A stretch of 64,000 nt of DNA, from NCBI GenBank assembly GCA_020848995.1, contig JADLHA010000009.1, positions 1 through 64,000 on the forward strand, read 5' to 3'. Both the position numbers and the translations under genes were made by a program. This document shows positions 38,119-46,168 of the stretch, one piece after another; the first letter of the stretch is position 1; every line of letters begins with the position of its first letter. The notes beneath the pieces were generated by a model. That model was not told the origin of the DNA. It saw only the letters and a program-made list of their open reading frames with translations, and ran no database searches. The DNA is from Saprospiraceae bacterium. Lineage in GTDB: Bacteria; Bacteroidota; Bacteroidia; Chitinophagales; Saprospiraceae.

Positions 38119-39159
38119 ATGACAGCAAAAGCAAGCTTCATTCTGGCCATTTGCCTGATGGCAACTGGAATCAAGCTGGGTGCGCAAGGCAACCGGGTCA
38201 GTGTAGGTTTCTACAACCTGGAGAATTTGTTTGACATCTACGATGACCCGCAAATTCAGGATGAGGAGTTTACACCGGGGGGTGAAAAGAACTGGACTCA
38301 GGACAAGTACGAAGACAAACTGAACCGGCTGGCTAAGGTGATCAGGGCGTTGGACCTCGAGCTCCACGACAGTCCGTTGGCCGTATTGGGGGTATGCGAG
38401 ATCGAAAACCGGAAGGTCCTGGAGGATCTCGTGCGCCACCCTGCATTGCGTCACAGGGCATTTAAGATTGCCCACCTTGACAGCCGCGACTTACGGGGAA
38501 TTGACGTAGCCTTAGTTTACGACCCGATCCATTTTCATTTGCTTTCTTACACGAGCCATGCAGTAGATCTGCCTTCGGTGCATGGCGCCAAGCGCATCAC
38601 CCGTGACGTTTTCCTGGTAAAAGGCATGCTGGGAAAGCAACGCCTGTTTGTGACCGTAAACCACTGGCCGTCGCGACGAGGGGGTGAACACTCGACGGTT
38701 CCCTCCAGAAGAGCAGCTGCAGAGGTTAACCGCAGACTGGCAGATTCAATCCGCGGCATAGACCCTGATGCCCTGTTCATCGTCATGGGTGACCTCAACG
38801 ACAATCCGGTTGATGCTTCCTTAAGGGAGGGGCTTTGCAGTTTTTTCCGGGTGCACGAAGCGTCTGACCCCTGTTTTTTCAATCCCTTTTACGCCAATTT
38901 TGAAAAAGGGCTGGGATCCATGGCCTTTGAAGACAGTTGGGGGCTGTTTGACCAGATCCTGCTTTCATCAAACCTCGTCAAACCTGTTCATGACCGACGA
39001 TGGGGTTACGAAGATCACGGAATCTTCCGTAAACCCTTTATGATGGAAACTCAGGGCAGATATCGCAATTACCCCAAGCGCAGCTTTTCCGGCAATGTGT
39101 ACAACCGGGGTTACAGCGATCACTTCCCCGTTTACTGCAAGCTCAAACAGGGGCCCTAA
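38119..39159 (+). CDS. Endonuclease/exonuclease/phosphatase family protein, exported
   Basis: VGFYNLENLFDIYDDP; GVCEIENRKVLEDL; VNHWPSRRGGEHSTVPSR; IVMGDLNDNPVDAS; YSDHFPVYCKL. Confidence 0.93.
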   Translation: MTAKASFILAICLMATGIKLGAQGNRVSVGFYNLENLFDIYDDPQIQDEEFTPGGEKNWTQDKYEDKLNRLAKVIRALDLELHDSPLAVLGVCEIENRKVLEDLVRHPALRHRAFKIAHLDSRDLRGIDVALVYDPIHFHLLSYTSHAVDLPSVHGAKRITRDVFLVKGMLGKQRLFVTVNHWPSRRGGEHSTVPSRRAAAEVNRRLADSIRGIDPDALFIVMGDLNDNPVDASLREGLCSFFRVHEASDPCFFNPFYANFEKGLGSMAFEDSWGLFDQILLSSNLVKPVHDRRWGYEDHGIFRKPFMMETQGRYRNYPKRSFSGNVYNRGYSDHFPVYCKLKQGP

Positions 39160-40463
39160 TGGATGCACCCGGTTACCGGCTGGAAGCGGAGCACCACTAT
39201 GTCCTCGAATGCCTGAAGCAAAACCGCGGGAATTACTTTCTCACTGGGAAAGCGGGTTGTGGCAAATCCACCTTGCTTCAGGTTTTCCGCAATTTAACGG
39301 ATGCGAAAGTCATTTACCTTGCGCCAACGGGCATTGCCGCAATTCAGATCAAGGGCCAGACCATTCACAGTTTTTTCCGGCTGCCTTCCCATTTTATCCG
39401 GGAGCGCGATTACCGCATGGTCAGCAAAAGCCTGTTGAAAGGACTTCGGTGGATCGTCATCGATGAAATATCGATGGTTCGTGCTGATTTGATGGATCAC
39501 ATCGATGCCATTTTGAGGGCCAGCCTGCGTTCGAGCGAACCCTTTGGCGGTGTTCCGATGTTTTGGGTTGGCGATCTGTATCAACTGCCTCCCGTGGTTT
39601 CCACTCCAGAAGAGCGGCAGTTTTTTTCCTCTCAGTACGAAAGCCCGTACTTTTTTTCTTCGCGGGTTTTTTCCCGGTTGAAGTCGTTTGAAATGATCGA
39701 GCTAAGCCATGTATTCCGGCAGAGCGACCCTTATTTCTTAAAGCTGCTCAACAAAATCCGGAGCAACGAATTGGATGAGGACGAGCTTGCCGATATCAAT
39801 GAACGCTGTCTGAACGGAAGCATCGCGTCAGCACAGGGGGATGGTGAAGCCGAGCATTTCCGGATCACCTTGTGCACAACCAATGCGAGGGCCAGCCGGA
39901 TCAACCTCGACCAGCTCGCCCGTTTGCCGGGAAATGCCGTGGCCTACCAGGCGAAAGTTACCGGAAAATTGGCGTCTTCGCACTTTCCGGCTGATGAGGT
40001 GCTGCTCGTTAAACCGGGTGCCCAGGTCATGCTATTGCGGAATGACTCTGAGGGCAGGTACGTTAATGGCAGCCTGGCAACGGTGGTTCAGCTGGAAGAG
40101 AACGCCATCGGGGTGAAGCTCGAGGGCGATGATGCTGTGCTGGAACTGGAGCGGGAAAGCTGGGAGCTCATACGTTATATGCCAGGCTCTGCGAGTGAAC
40201 AGGGTCTGCAAATGGAAGTAACGGGCCGTTTCCGGCAGTTTCCCATAAAGCTTGCGTGGGCCGTCACGATCCACAAAAGCCAGGGAAAAACATTTGACCG
40301 GGTGACAATCGATATGGGGTCCGGGGCCTTTGAGTGCGGACAGGCCTACGTTGCCCTGAGCCGTTGCACCCGGATTGAAGGCATACGCCTTTTGCGCCCC
40401 CTGAGGGCCGGAGATCTCAGAACGGACGACCGCATCGTCGATTTTATGAGAAGGTACAGTTGA
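39159..40463 (+). CDS. PIF1-like AAA ATPase/helicase
   Basis: NYFLTGKAGCGKSTLLQVF (Walker A); WIVIDEISMVRADLMD (Walker B); LAWAVTIHKSQGKTFDRV. Confidence 0.93.
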   Translation: MDAPGYRLEAEHHYVLECLKQNRGNYFLTGKAGCGKSTLLQVFRNLTDAKVIYLAPTGIAAIQIKGQTIHSFFRLPSHFIRERDYRMVSKSLLKGLRWIVIDEISMVRADLMDHIDAILRASLRSSEPFGGVPMFWVGDLYQLPPVVSTPEERQFFSSQYESPYFFSSRVFSRLKSFEMIELSHVFRQSDPYFLKLLNKIRSNELDEDELADINERCLNGSIASAQGDGEAEHFRITLCTTNARASRINLDQLARLPGNAVAYQAKVTGKLASSHFPADEVLLVKPGAQVMLLRNDSEGRYVNGSLATVVQLEENAIGVKLEGDDAVLELERESWELIRYMPGSASEQGLQMEVTGRFRQFPIKLAWAVTIHKSQGKTFDRVTIDMGSGAFECGQAYVALSRCTRIEGIRLLRPLRAGDLRTDDRIVDFMRRYS

Positions 40464-40518
40464 CATTGACCCGGCGAAAACCGGCCAGTTTCATAATTTT
40501 ACCAGAAATGAAGCTTGT

Positions 40519-40647
40519 ATGTCCACTCATCACAGAAAAACCAAGACGGTCGGCCGCGCCGCGGAAAGGAAGTTTTTTTACATTTTGATTGGCGTTGCCA
40601 TCGCACTCATGGCCCTGATGTATTTTATGTTTAAAGCAACGTCCTGA
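40519..40647 (+). CDS. Putative 42-aa single-pass membrane protein
   Basis: MSTHHRKTKTVGRAAERKFFYILIGVAIALMALMYFMFKATS; basic N-terminus plus one TM segment. Confidence 0.4.
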   Translation: MSTHHRKTKTVGRAAERKFFYILIGVAIALMALMYFMFKATS

Positions 40648-40985
40648 ACTTTGCGTCAAGCTGCCAGGTGGTGATGCAACGCACATCACAGGTGATGGCT
40701 GGAGGCATTTCCGCCAGTAACACGGAAACTGGTTCACGCAAACCGCCAGATGCTTTAGCCTCGCAGCCCCCCCCTTATGTCGATAAACATGGCCTTCGCC
40801 GTTCCCCAAGAGAATCCTGGCCAAAACCGCTTTTTTATGCCGGCGTGCCCCTTTATATTTGGCGATCCAATTGCCATGCAGGCAGCATCCTCAATGATCG
40901 CAATACCCGGCATTTCCGCATTATACATTGCGGATGGCCTCTTCGAAAGCCTGGAAATTTTCAGTGCACTCCCTAATCCCTGACC

Positions 40986-41702
40986 ATGCATCCCCATCAT
41001 GTCATCCCCTTGTTGTCGAAGGAATGGTATCTCGGTATGATCCTGAGCCTGAGTTTCTTCGCCCTGCTGATTTTAATCGGGCGCTATGCCCTCAAAAGGG
41101 GCTTTGAACTCAAATACCGCTACTTCATTGCAGGAATATTTATCATTCGGGAAATTTACCTGATCGCCTATACCATCCAGAAGGGCTTGTTTACCATTCA
41201 GGATTCACTACCCCTGCATTTATGCGGGATCTCCTACATCAGTCTGGTCATCTTCCTGCTCTACCCCAACTTCTTTCTGTTTGAATTTCTGTTGTTGCTC
41301 AGTTTTGCGGGAGCGGTTCAAAGCCTGATCACTCCGGAACTCACGCACGGATATTCGACTTACTTTCTCGTCGATTACTATTTCAGCCACGCCAGCATCA
41401 TCTTTGCTCCTATGTATGCCTTGTTTGTTTTCAACATGCGTCCCCGTAAATATGCCTGGCTACGGGTATGGATTTTTGGGAACTTTGTACTCGGCATTGT
41501 CTATTTAATCAACCTGGCACTTGGGTCGAACTACATCTACCTGATGCGGGCACCTAAAGTAGACAATCCTCTGATCCTGCATCCCTACCCCATGCACCTG
41601 GTCGGATTTGAGGTGTTTGGGTTCTTACACATTGTGCTCATCTATTGGGTGACGACGAGGTGGTTGCCCAAAACAAAATTGTCCCTGTACAAAGTCAACT
41701 GA
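40986..41702 (+). CDS. TIGR02206/YwaF-like integral membrane protein
   Basis: 238 aa; DSLPLHLCGISYISLVIFL; multi-TM. Confidence 0.8.
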   Translation: MHPHHVIPLLSKEWYLGMILSLSFFALLILIGRYALKRGFELKYRYFIAGIFIIREIYLIAYTIQKGLFTIQDSLPLHLCGISYISLVIFLLYPNFFLFEFLLLLSFAGAVQSLITPELTHGYSTYFLVDYYFSHASIIFAPMYALFVFNMRPRKYAWLRVWIFGNFVLGIVYLINLALGSNYIYLMRAPKVDNPLILHPYPMHLVGFEVFGFLHIVLIYWVTTRWLPKTKLSLYKVN

Positions 41703-41704
41703 AC

Positions 41705-43042
41705 ATGCTGCACGCAATTTCTCCTCTGGACGGACGATACGAAAAGGCGCTTCAACCGCTGCAGCGCTATTTTTCGGAATTTGCCCTCATCCGCTACCGC
41801 CTGTCCATAGAACTCGCTTATTTGTCGGAGTTGATCCGGACCGGAGTGATCGCCCACGGAAAGCCAGGCGAAATTGCTGACGTTTTCAAGCGCATTGCCG
41901 ATCGTTACGACGGTGCCGTAGCACAGGAAATTAAATCCATCGAGGCAAAAACCAATCACGACGTTAAAGCCCTCGAATACTATCTCAGGGACTGTTTAAT
42001 GAAAGAAGGGATCGGCGAGCTCGCGGAGTTCGTCCATTTTGCCCTCACTTCACAAGATATCAACAACACGGCAGTTCCCATGCTTTTGCGCGACTTTACC
42101 GAACAGGAACTGGTACCTGGGCTGGAGAACCTCCAAAACAAACTGGAATCAGATGCAAAGACTTGGTGGCATGTGGCCATGCTGGCGCGTACACACGGCC
42201 AACCGGCCAGTCCAACCACCATGGGCAAAGAACTCAAGGTTTTTGCCGAACGCCTGTCCCTTCAAATTGCAGAGCTGAAACGCCTGCATTTCAGCGGAAA
42301 GTTTGGCGGTGCTACGGGAAATTTCAACGCACATTGTGCCGCTTACCCTTCTGTGGACTGGCCTGCATGGGCGGATGCCTTTTTAAGCAATCAACTCGGT
42401 TTGAAAAGGCAACAGCACACCACCCAGATCGCGCATTATGACGAAATCGCCGGCTGGTGCCATCTACTCGTTCGCGTGAGCACAATCCTCCTGGACCTTT
42501 GCAGGGACCTGTGGACCTACATATCGATGGAATATTTCGCACAGCGCACTTTGCCAGGAGAAGTGGGCTCGTCGACCATGCCACACAAAGTAAATCCCAT
42601 AGATTTTGAGAATGCAGAGGGGAATCTCGGCATGTGCATTGCCGTCGCCGAACACCTTGCCAGGAAACTACCCGTTTCCCGGTTGCAGCGCGACCTCAGC
42701 GACAGCACCGCATTGCGCAACATTGGTGTACCTGCCGCCCACCTTCACCTTGCAATAAAGTCGATTGAAAAAGGTCTTGGCAAACTATTGCTGAATCAAC
42801 AGGTCATCGAGGGCGAATTGCGCGACCAATGGATCCTCCTGGCGGAACCCATCCAAACCATACTGCGCCGCGAAGGCTATCCCGACCCCTACGAGTTGCT
42901 CAAAAGGCTCACGAGAGGCAAAGCTGCCCTCGACCAGGAAAGTCTGCATGCTTTTATCCGCGAACTCGACGTTTCCGATCAGGTAAAACAGGAACTACTG
43001 GCTCTGAGACCCGACAACTACCTGGGTGTGTTGAAGGATTAG
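41705..43042 (+). CDS. purB: Adenylosuccinate lyase
   Basis: MLHAISPLDGRYEKALQPLQRYFSEFALIRYRLSIELAYL; GEVGSSTMPHKVNPIDFENAEGNL. Confidence 0.97.
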   Translation: MLHAISPLDGRYEKALQPLQRYFSEFALIRYRLSIELAYLSELIRTGVIAHGKPGEIADVFKRIADRYDGAVAQEIKSIEAKTNHDVKALEYYLRDCLMKEGIGELAEFVHFALTSQDINNTAVPMLLRDFTEQELVPGLENLQNKLESDAKTWWHVAMLARTHGQPASPTTMGKELKVFAERLSLQIAELKRLHFSGKFGGATGNFNAHCAAYPSVDWPAWADAFLSNQLGLKRQQHTTQIAHYDEIAGWCHLLVRVSTILLDLCRDLWTYISMEYFAQRTLPGEVGSSTMPHKVNPIDFENAEGNLGMCIAVAEHLARKLPVSRLQRDLSDSTALRNIGVPAAHLHLAIKSIEKGLGKLLLNQQVIEGELRDQWILLAEPIQTILRREGYPDPYELLKRLTRGKAALDQESLHAFIRELDVSDQVKQELLALRPDNYLGVLKD

Positions 43043-43238
43043 CATCCTGTTCGGTCACCCGAAAAAGTGCATTCCCGCAAGAACGACGCGTGACATCGGT
43101 CCTACGCGTATTTTGAGGAATAACCTTCCGCAAGGATCGCAACTGGAAGCTCAACAGGAGATAAAGCCCATTCGTGTAAAAAAACCAGTGAACGGACTGG
43201 TCCGCGTGGCGATCGGACACAGTTGGCCTTCGGGATGT

Positions 43239-43529
43239 TCAGGATTTGAGCAGGCGAAACAGAGCCAACAGCAAAATGGCAAGCAGGATCAACACAGCAG
43301 CCAGCCAGTAGCTCGTGCCACGGGGCTGTGAATCCTTTTCAACTGCAGCATCTGGTTCCCCTCGGTTGGAAGCGCCGTTTCCCTCCGGGTGGTAATTCCG
43401 CATGCGCTCCCACAACTTCCGGACCTCCGGATCGTGCTCAATCAGCGACTCAACATACGAACGTTCGCTTTCCGAACAATTGCCGTTCAGATATTTCCAA
43501 ACCAACTCTTTGTCTGGTTCGTATGCCAT
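43239..43529 (-). CDS. Putative membrane protein with anti-sigma-like N-terminus
   Basis: MAYEPDKELVWKYLNGNCSESERSYVESLIEHDPEVRKLWERM plus C-terminal TM. Confidence 0.6.
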   Translation of the reverse strand: MAYEPDKELVWKYLNGNCSESERSYVESLIEHDPEVRKLWERMRNYHPEGNGASNRGEPDAAVEKDSQPRGTSYWLAAVLILLAILLLALFRLLKS

Positions 43530-43539
43530 AAGTGTCATT

Positions 43540-44706
43540 TTAATATTCGAACTCACCAAGACCGGAACGAACGATCACTTTGGGTACAGCGGATTCCTCG
43601 ACGTATCCGATGCGTTTCGCCTCCAGTGAAAATCGTGCCGCCATCTCACAAATGCCCTCTACAGCGCAATCGTCTACGTACATTTCCATGCGGTGCCCCA
43701 TGTTGTAGACCTGGTAGAGTTCCCTGGGACTGCACAGCGAATGACGGATCAGCATTTGAAATACCGGTGGAGGGTCAAAAAGAGCATCTTTGACCACTGC
43801 AACGTTGCCAATGAATTTGAGCACTTTGGTTTGTCCACCACCCGTGCAATGGATGATGCCGTGAATGTATTTCCTGTAAGAACCCAGCAATTCCTGAAGC
43901 ACCGGCAAGTAGGTTCTCGTCGGCGATAGCAACAATTGCCCCACAGTCAAGCCATACGGTGCTGTTTCCACGGTGTCTGACAAAGCGAATGGACCGGTGT
44001 ACACTTGATCTTTTGAAGTTTGAGGGGCGTAACTTTCCTCGATCCTTGCATATTGTTTGCCCAGTAAATCGTGGCGGGCCGCAGTGAGTCCGTTGGAACC
44101 GATGCCGCTGTTGTAAGCGTTTTCATAAGCAGTCTTTCCGGCAGAGGCAAAACCTACGACCGCATTGCCGGGTTTGATGGCGTTGACCAACAGATCCGAT
44201 TTTGGCATCCGCGCAAATGCCGTAATGCCAACGTCGACTGAGCGGACGATGTCGCCGACATCGGCCGTTTCCCCTCCACCTGCGTGAATCCGGATCCCGG
44301 AGTTCCTCATGCTTTCAATAAAGGCCGCATTGCCTTCGATGATCGCTTCGACCACTTCTCCAGGAATGAGGTGCCTGTTGCGTCCAATCGTCGAAGAAAC
44401 GACAATGTCACGGGTACAACCCACACAAGCCAGGTCGTCGAGGTTCATGACCAGGGCATCCTGGGCAATGTTTCTCCAAACGCCGACATCGCCCGTTTCG
44501 CGCCAATAGAGATAAGCCAGGCTCGTCTTGGTACCGGCGGTATCCGCATGGATCAAATTAACCCAATCGTCGTCTCCAGCCACCCAATCGGGGAGTACTT
44601 TGCAAAATGCCCTGGGATAAAGTCCCTGATCCAAATTCCTTATAGCCCGGTGTACATCTTCTTTGTCTGCCGATACACCCAGTGCCTTATAGCGCTCCGT
44701 GCTCAT
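43540..44706 (-). CDS. purM: AIR synthase (phosphoribosylformylglycinamidine cyclo-ligase) family
   Basis: 388 aa; LIHADTAGTKTSLAYLYW; MNLDDLACVG; IHAGGGETADVGDIVRSVDVG. Confidence 0.88.
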   Translation of the reverse strand: MSTERYKALGVSADKEDVHRAIRNLDQGLYPRAFCKVLPDWVAGDDDWVNLIHADTAGTKTSLAYLYWRETGDVGVWRNIAQDALVMNLDDLACVGCTRDIVVSSTIGRNRHLIPGEVVEAIIEGNAAFIESMRNSGIRIHAGGGETADVGDIVRSVDVGITAFARMPKSDLLVNAIKPGNAVVGFASAGKTAYENAYNSGIGSNGLTAARHDLLGKQYARIEESYAPQTSKDQVYTGPFALSDTVETAPYGLTVGQLLLSPTRTYLPVLQELLGSYRKYIHGIIHCTGGGQTKVLKFIGNVAVVKDALFDPPPVFQMLIRHSLCSPRELYQVYNMGHRMEMYVDDCAVEGICEMAARFSLEAKRIGYVEESAVPKVIVRSGLGEFEY

Positions 44707-44711
44707 TGGCG

Positions 44712-44719
44712 CAAAGTTA
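44712..44719 (-). promoter_or_regulatory. -7 box TAACTTTG 5 nt before the purM ATG
   Basis: Minus strand TAACTTTG-CGCCA-ATG. Confidence 0.45.
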
Positions 44720-44876
44720 GCACATTTTGGACCGGTGCTCGTTCTGCATCAGCCCGGCAAAATGCCCTAAACAATTTGACATTTGCCTGACCCCAACAGG
44801 AAATTTGGCATGTAAATTGCGGCTTCCATAGAGGAACAATACCGATTGCTCAACTGTTAAAACCAATTTGAAAATG

Positions 44877-44907
44877 GTCCCCGGGCGGAATGGCTCCTGC
44901 CGGGGAC
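44877..44907. terminator. Strong GC-rich hairpin between aroG-like gene and purM
   Basis: GTCCCCGG (44877-44884) / CCGGGGAC (44900-44907), followed on + by ATTTTATTT. Confidence 0.55.
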
Positions 44908-44982
44908 ATTTTATTTACATGCGCTTCCCGCAATGCCCGGGTTTAGCCAGGCAATGCATTTTATAAATAAAAGACGAGGAAA

Positions 44983-46062
44983 TCAATCCCCCTTATCCGC
45001 CACATTCATCTGTTTACTTTGACGCTGAATGGATTCGATGTGTATGGCTTCGATGAGTGAAAAGATAAACTCCTCGCTCAACACCAGTTCCCTGCCATCT
45101 TCCAACAAGCGCTGAACGATTTCTTCCCAACGGGGTGGCTGAAAGATGGAGACACCAAATTTCTTTTTAACGCGACCTATTTGCTCGGCGAGCTCCATGC
45201 GGTGTGAAATCAATCGCAGGATTTCTGAATCGACCTGGTCGATGCCAACCCTGATCTTTTCAACCGCAGTGTTAAACTCACAATCTTCTGAAGACGCCCT
45301 GCGCTCGACCAACTGCGACAGGATTTGATCGCGAAAATAAGCTGGGGTGACCTGTTGATCTGCATCGCTTCTGGCCTGCGTGGGGTCGGGATGCAATTCG
45401 GCCATGAGTCCGTCAAAATTGAGGTCATAAGCGATCTGCGCAATTTCGAGCAAATATTCCGGTCTCCCTCCAATGTGCGAGATGTCAGCGATCATTTGAA
45501 GATCTGGCAACCTTCGCTTTAATTCGATGGGAATCTGCCAGCGCGGCACATTGCGATACACGGCATTCCCATAAAAGCTGAACCCCCTGTGAATGGCGGC
45601 TACGTGTTCAATGCCTGCCCGCAGCACCCGTTCGATGGCTCCCTGCCATAGATGCACGTCGGGGTTGATGGGATTTTTGACCATAACCGGGATGTCAACA
45701 CCCGACAAGGCCTCGGCAATTTCGCCAACGTAAAACGGGTTAACCGAAGTCCGGGCTCCGATCCATACCGCATCGAATCCTGCTTTGAGCACCGCTTCCA
45801 CATGTCGGGCATTGGCTACTTCAGTACAAATTTTAAGGCCAAATTCGCGCTGAATCTGCTGCATCCAGGGAATTGCGCGCTCCCCCATCCCTTCGAAATG
45901 GCCTGGGCGCGTACGCGGTTTCCATAAACCTGCGCGGATGAAATCAGGACGCATTTCACGGATTTCAAGGGCTACCTGGCGCATTTGCGCTTCCGATTCA
46001 GCGCTGCAGGGGCCCAGGATCAATGCCTTTACACCCGGTTTACACTCGATGGCTGCCTTCAT
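44983..46062 (-). CDS. Bifunctional DAHP synthase / chorismate mutase
   Basis: ALILGPCSAESEAQM; VKNPINPDVHLWQGAIERV; C-terminal VRVGIDQVDSEILRLISHRMELAEQIGRVKKKFG chorismate mutase. Start taken at internal Met. Confidence 0.92.
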   Translation of the reverse strand: MKAAIECKPGVKALILGPCSAESEAQMRQVALEIREMRPDFIRAGLWKPRTRPGHFEGMGERAIPWMQQIQREFGLKICTEVANARHVEAVLKAGFDAVWIGARTSVNPFYVGEIAEALSGVDIPVMVKNPINPDVHLWQGAIERVLRAGIEHVAAIHRGFSFYGNAVYRNVPRWQIPIELKRRLPDLQMIADISHIGGRPEYLLEIAQIAYDLNFDGLMAELHPDPTQARSDADQQVTPAYFRDQILSQLVERRASSEDCEFNTAVEKIRVGIDQVDSEILRLISHRMELAEQIGRVKKKFGVSIFQPPRWEEIVQRLLEDGRELVLSEEFIFSLIEAIHIESIQRQSKQMNVADKGD

Positions 46063-46168
46063 TTCAGGGTCTTCCCGATATTTAACATTCCAACAACAAA
46101 AGTAGTGGCAAATTGCTGCGTCACCGGGGCGAAACTTTACATCTTTGCGAGCGAACACAAGGCTTTTT

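Noticed and set aside
40668-41000. Overlapping ORFs 40668..40976 (+), 40777..40983 (+), 40755..41000 (-)
   Set aside because: Competing frames in a short intergenic region; none has convincing coding character or a family match.
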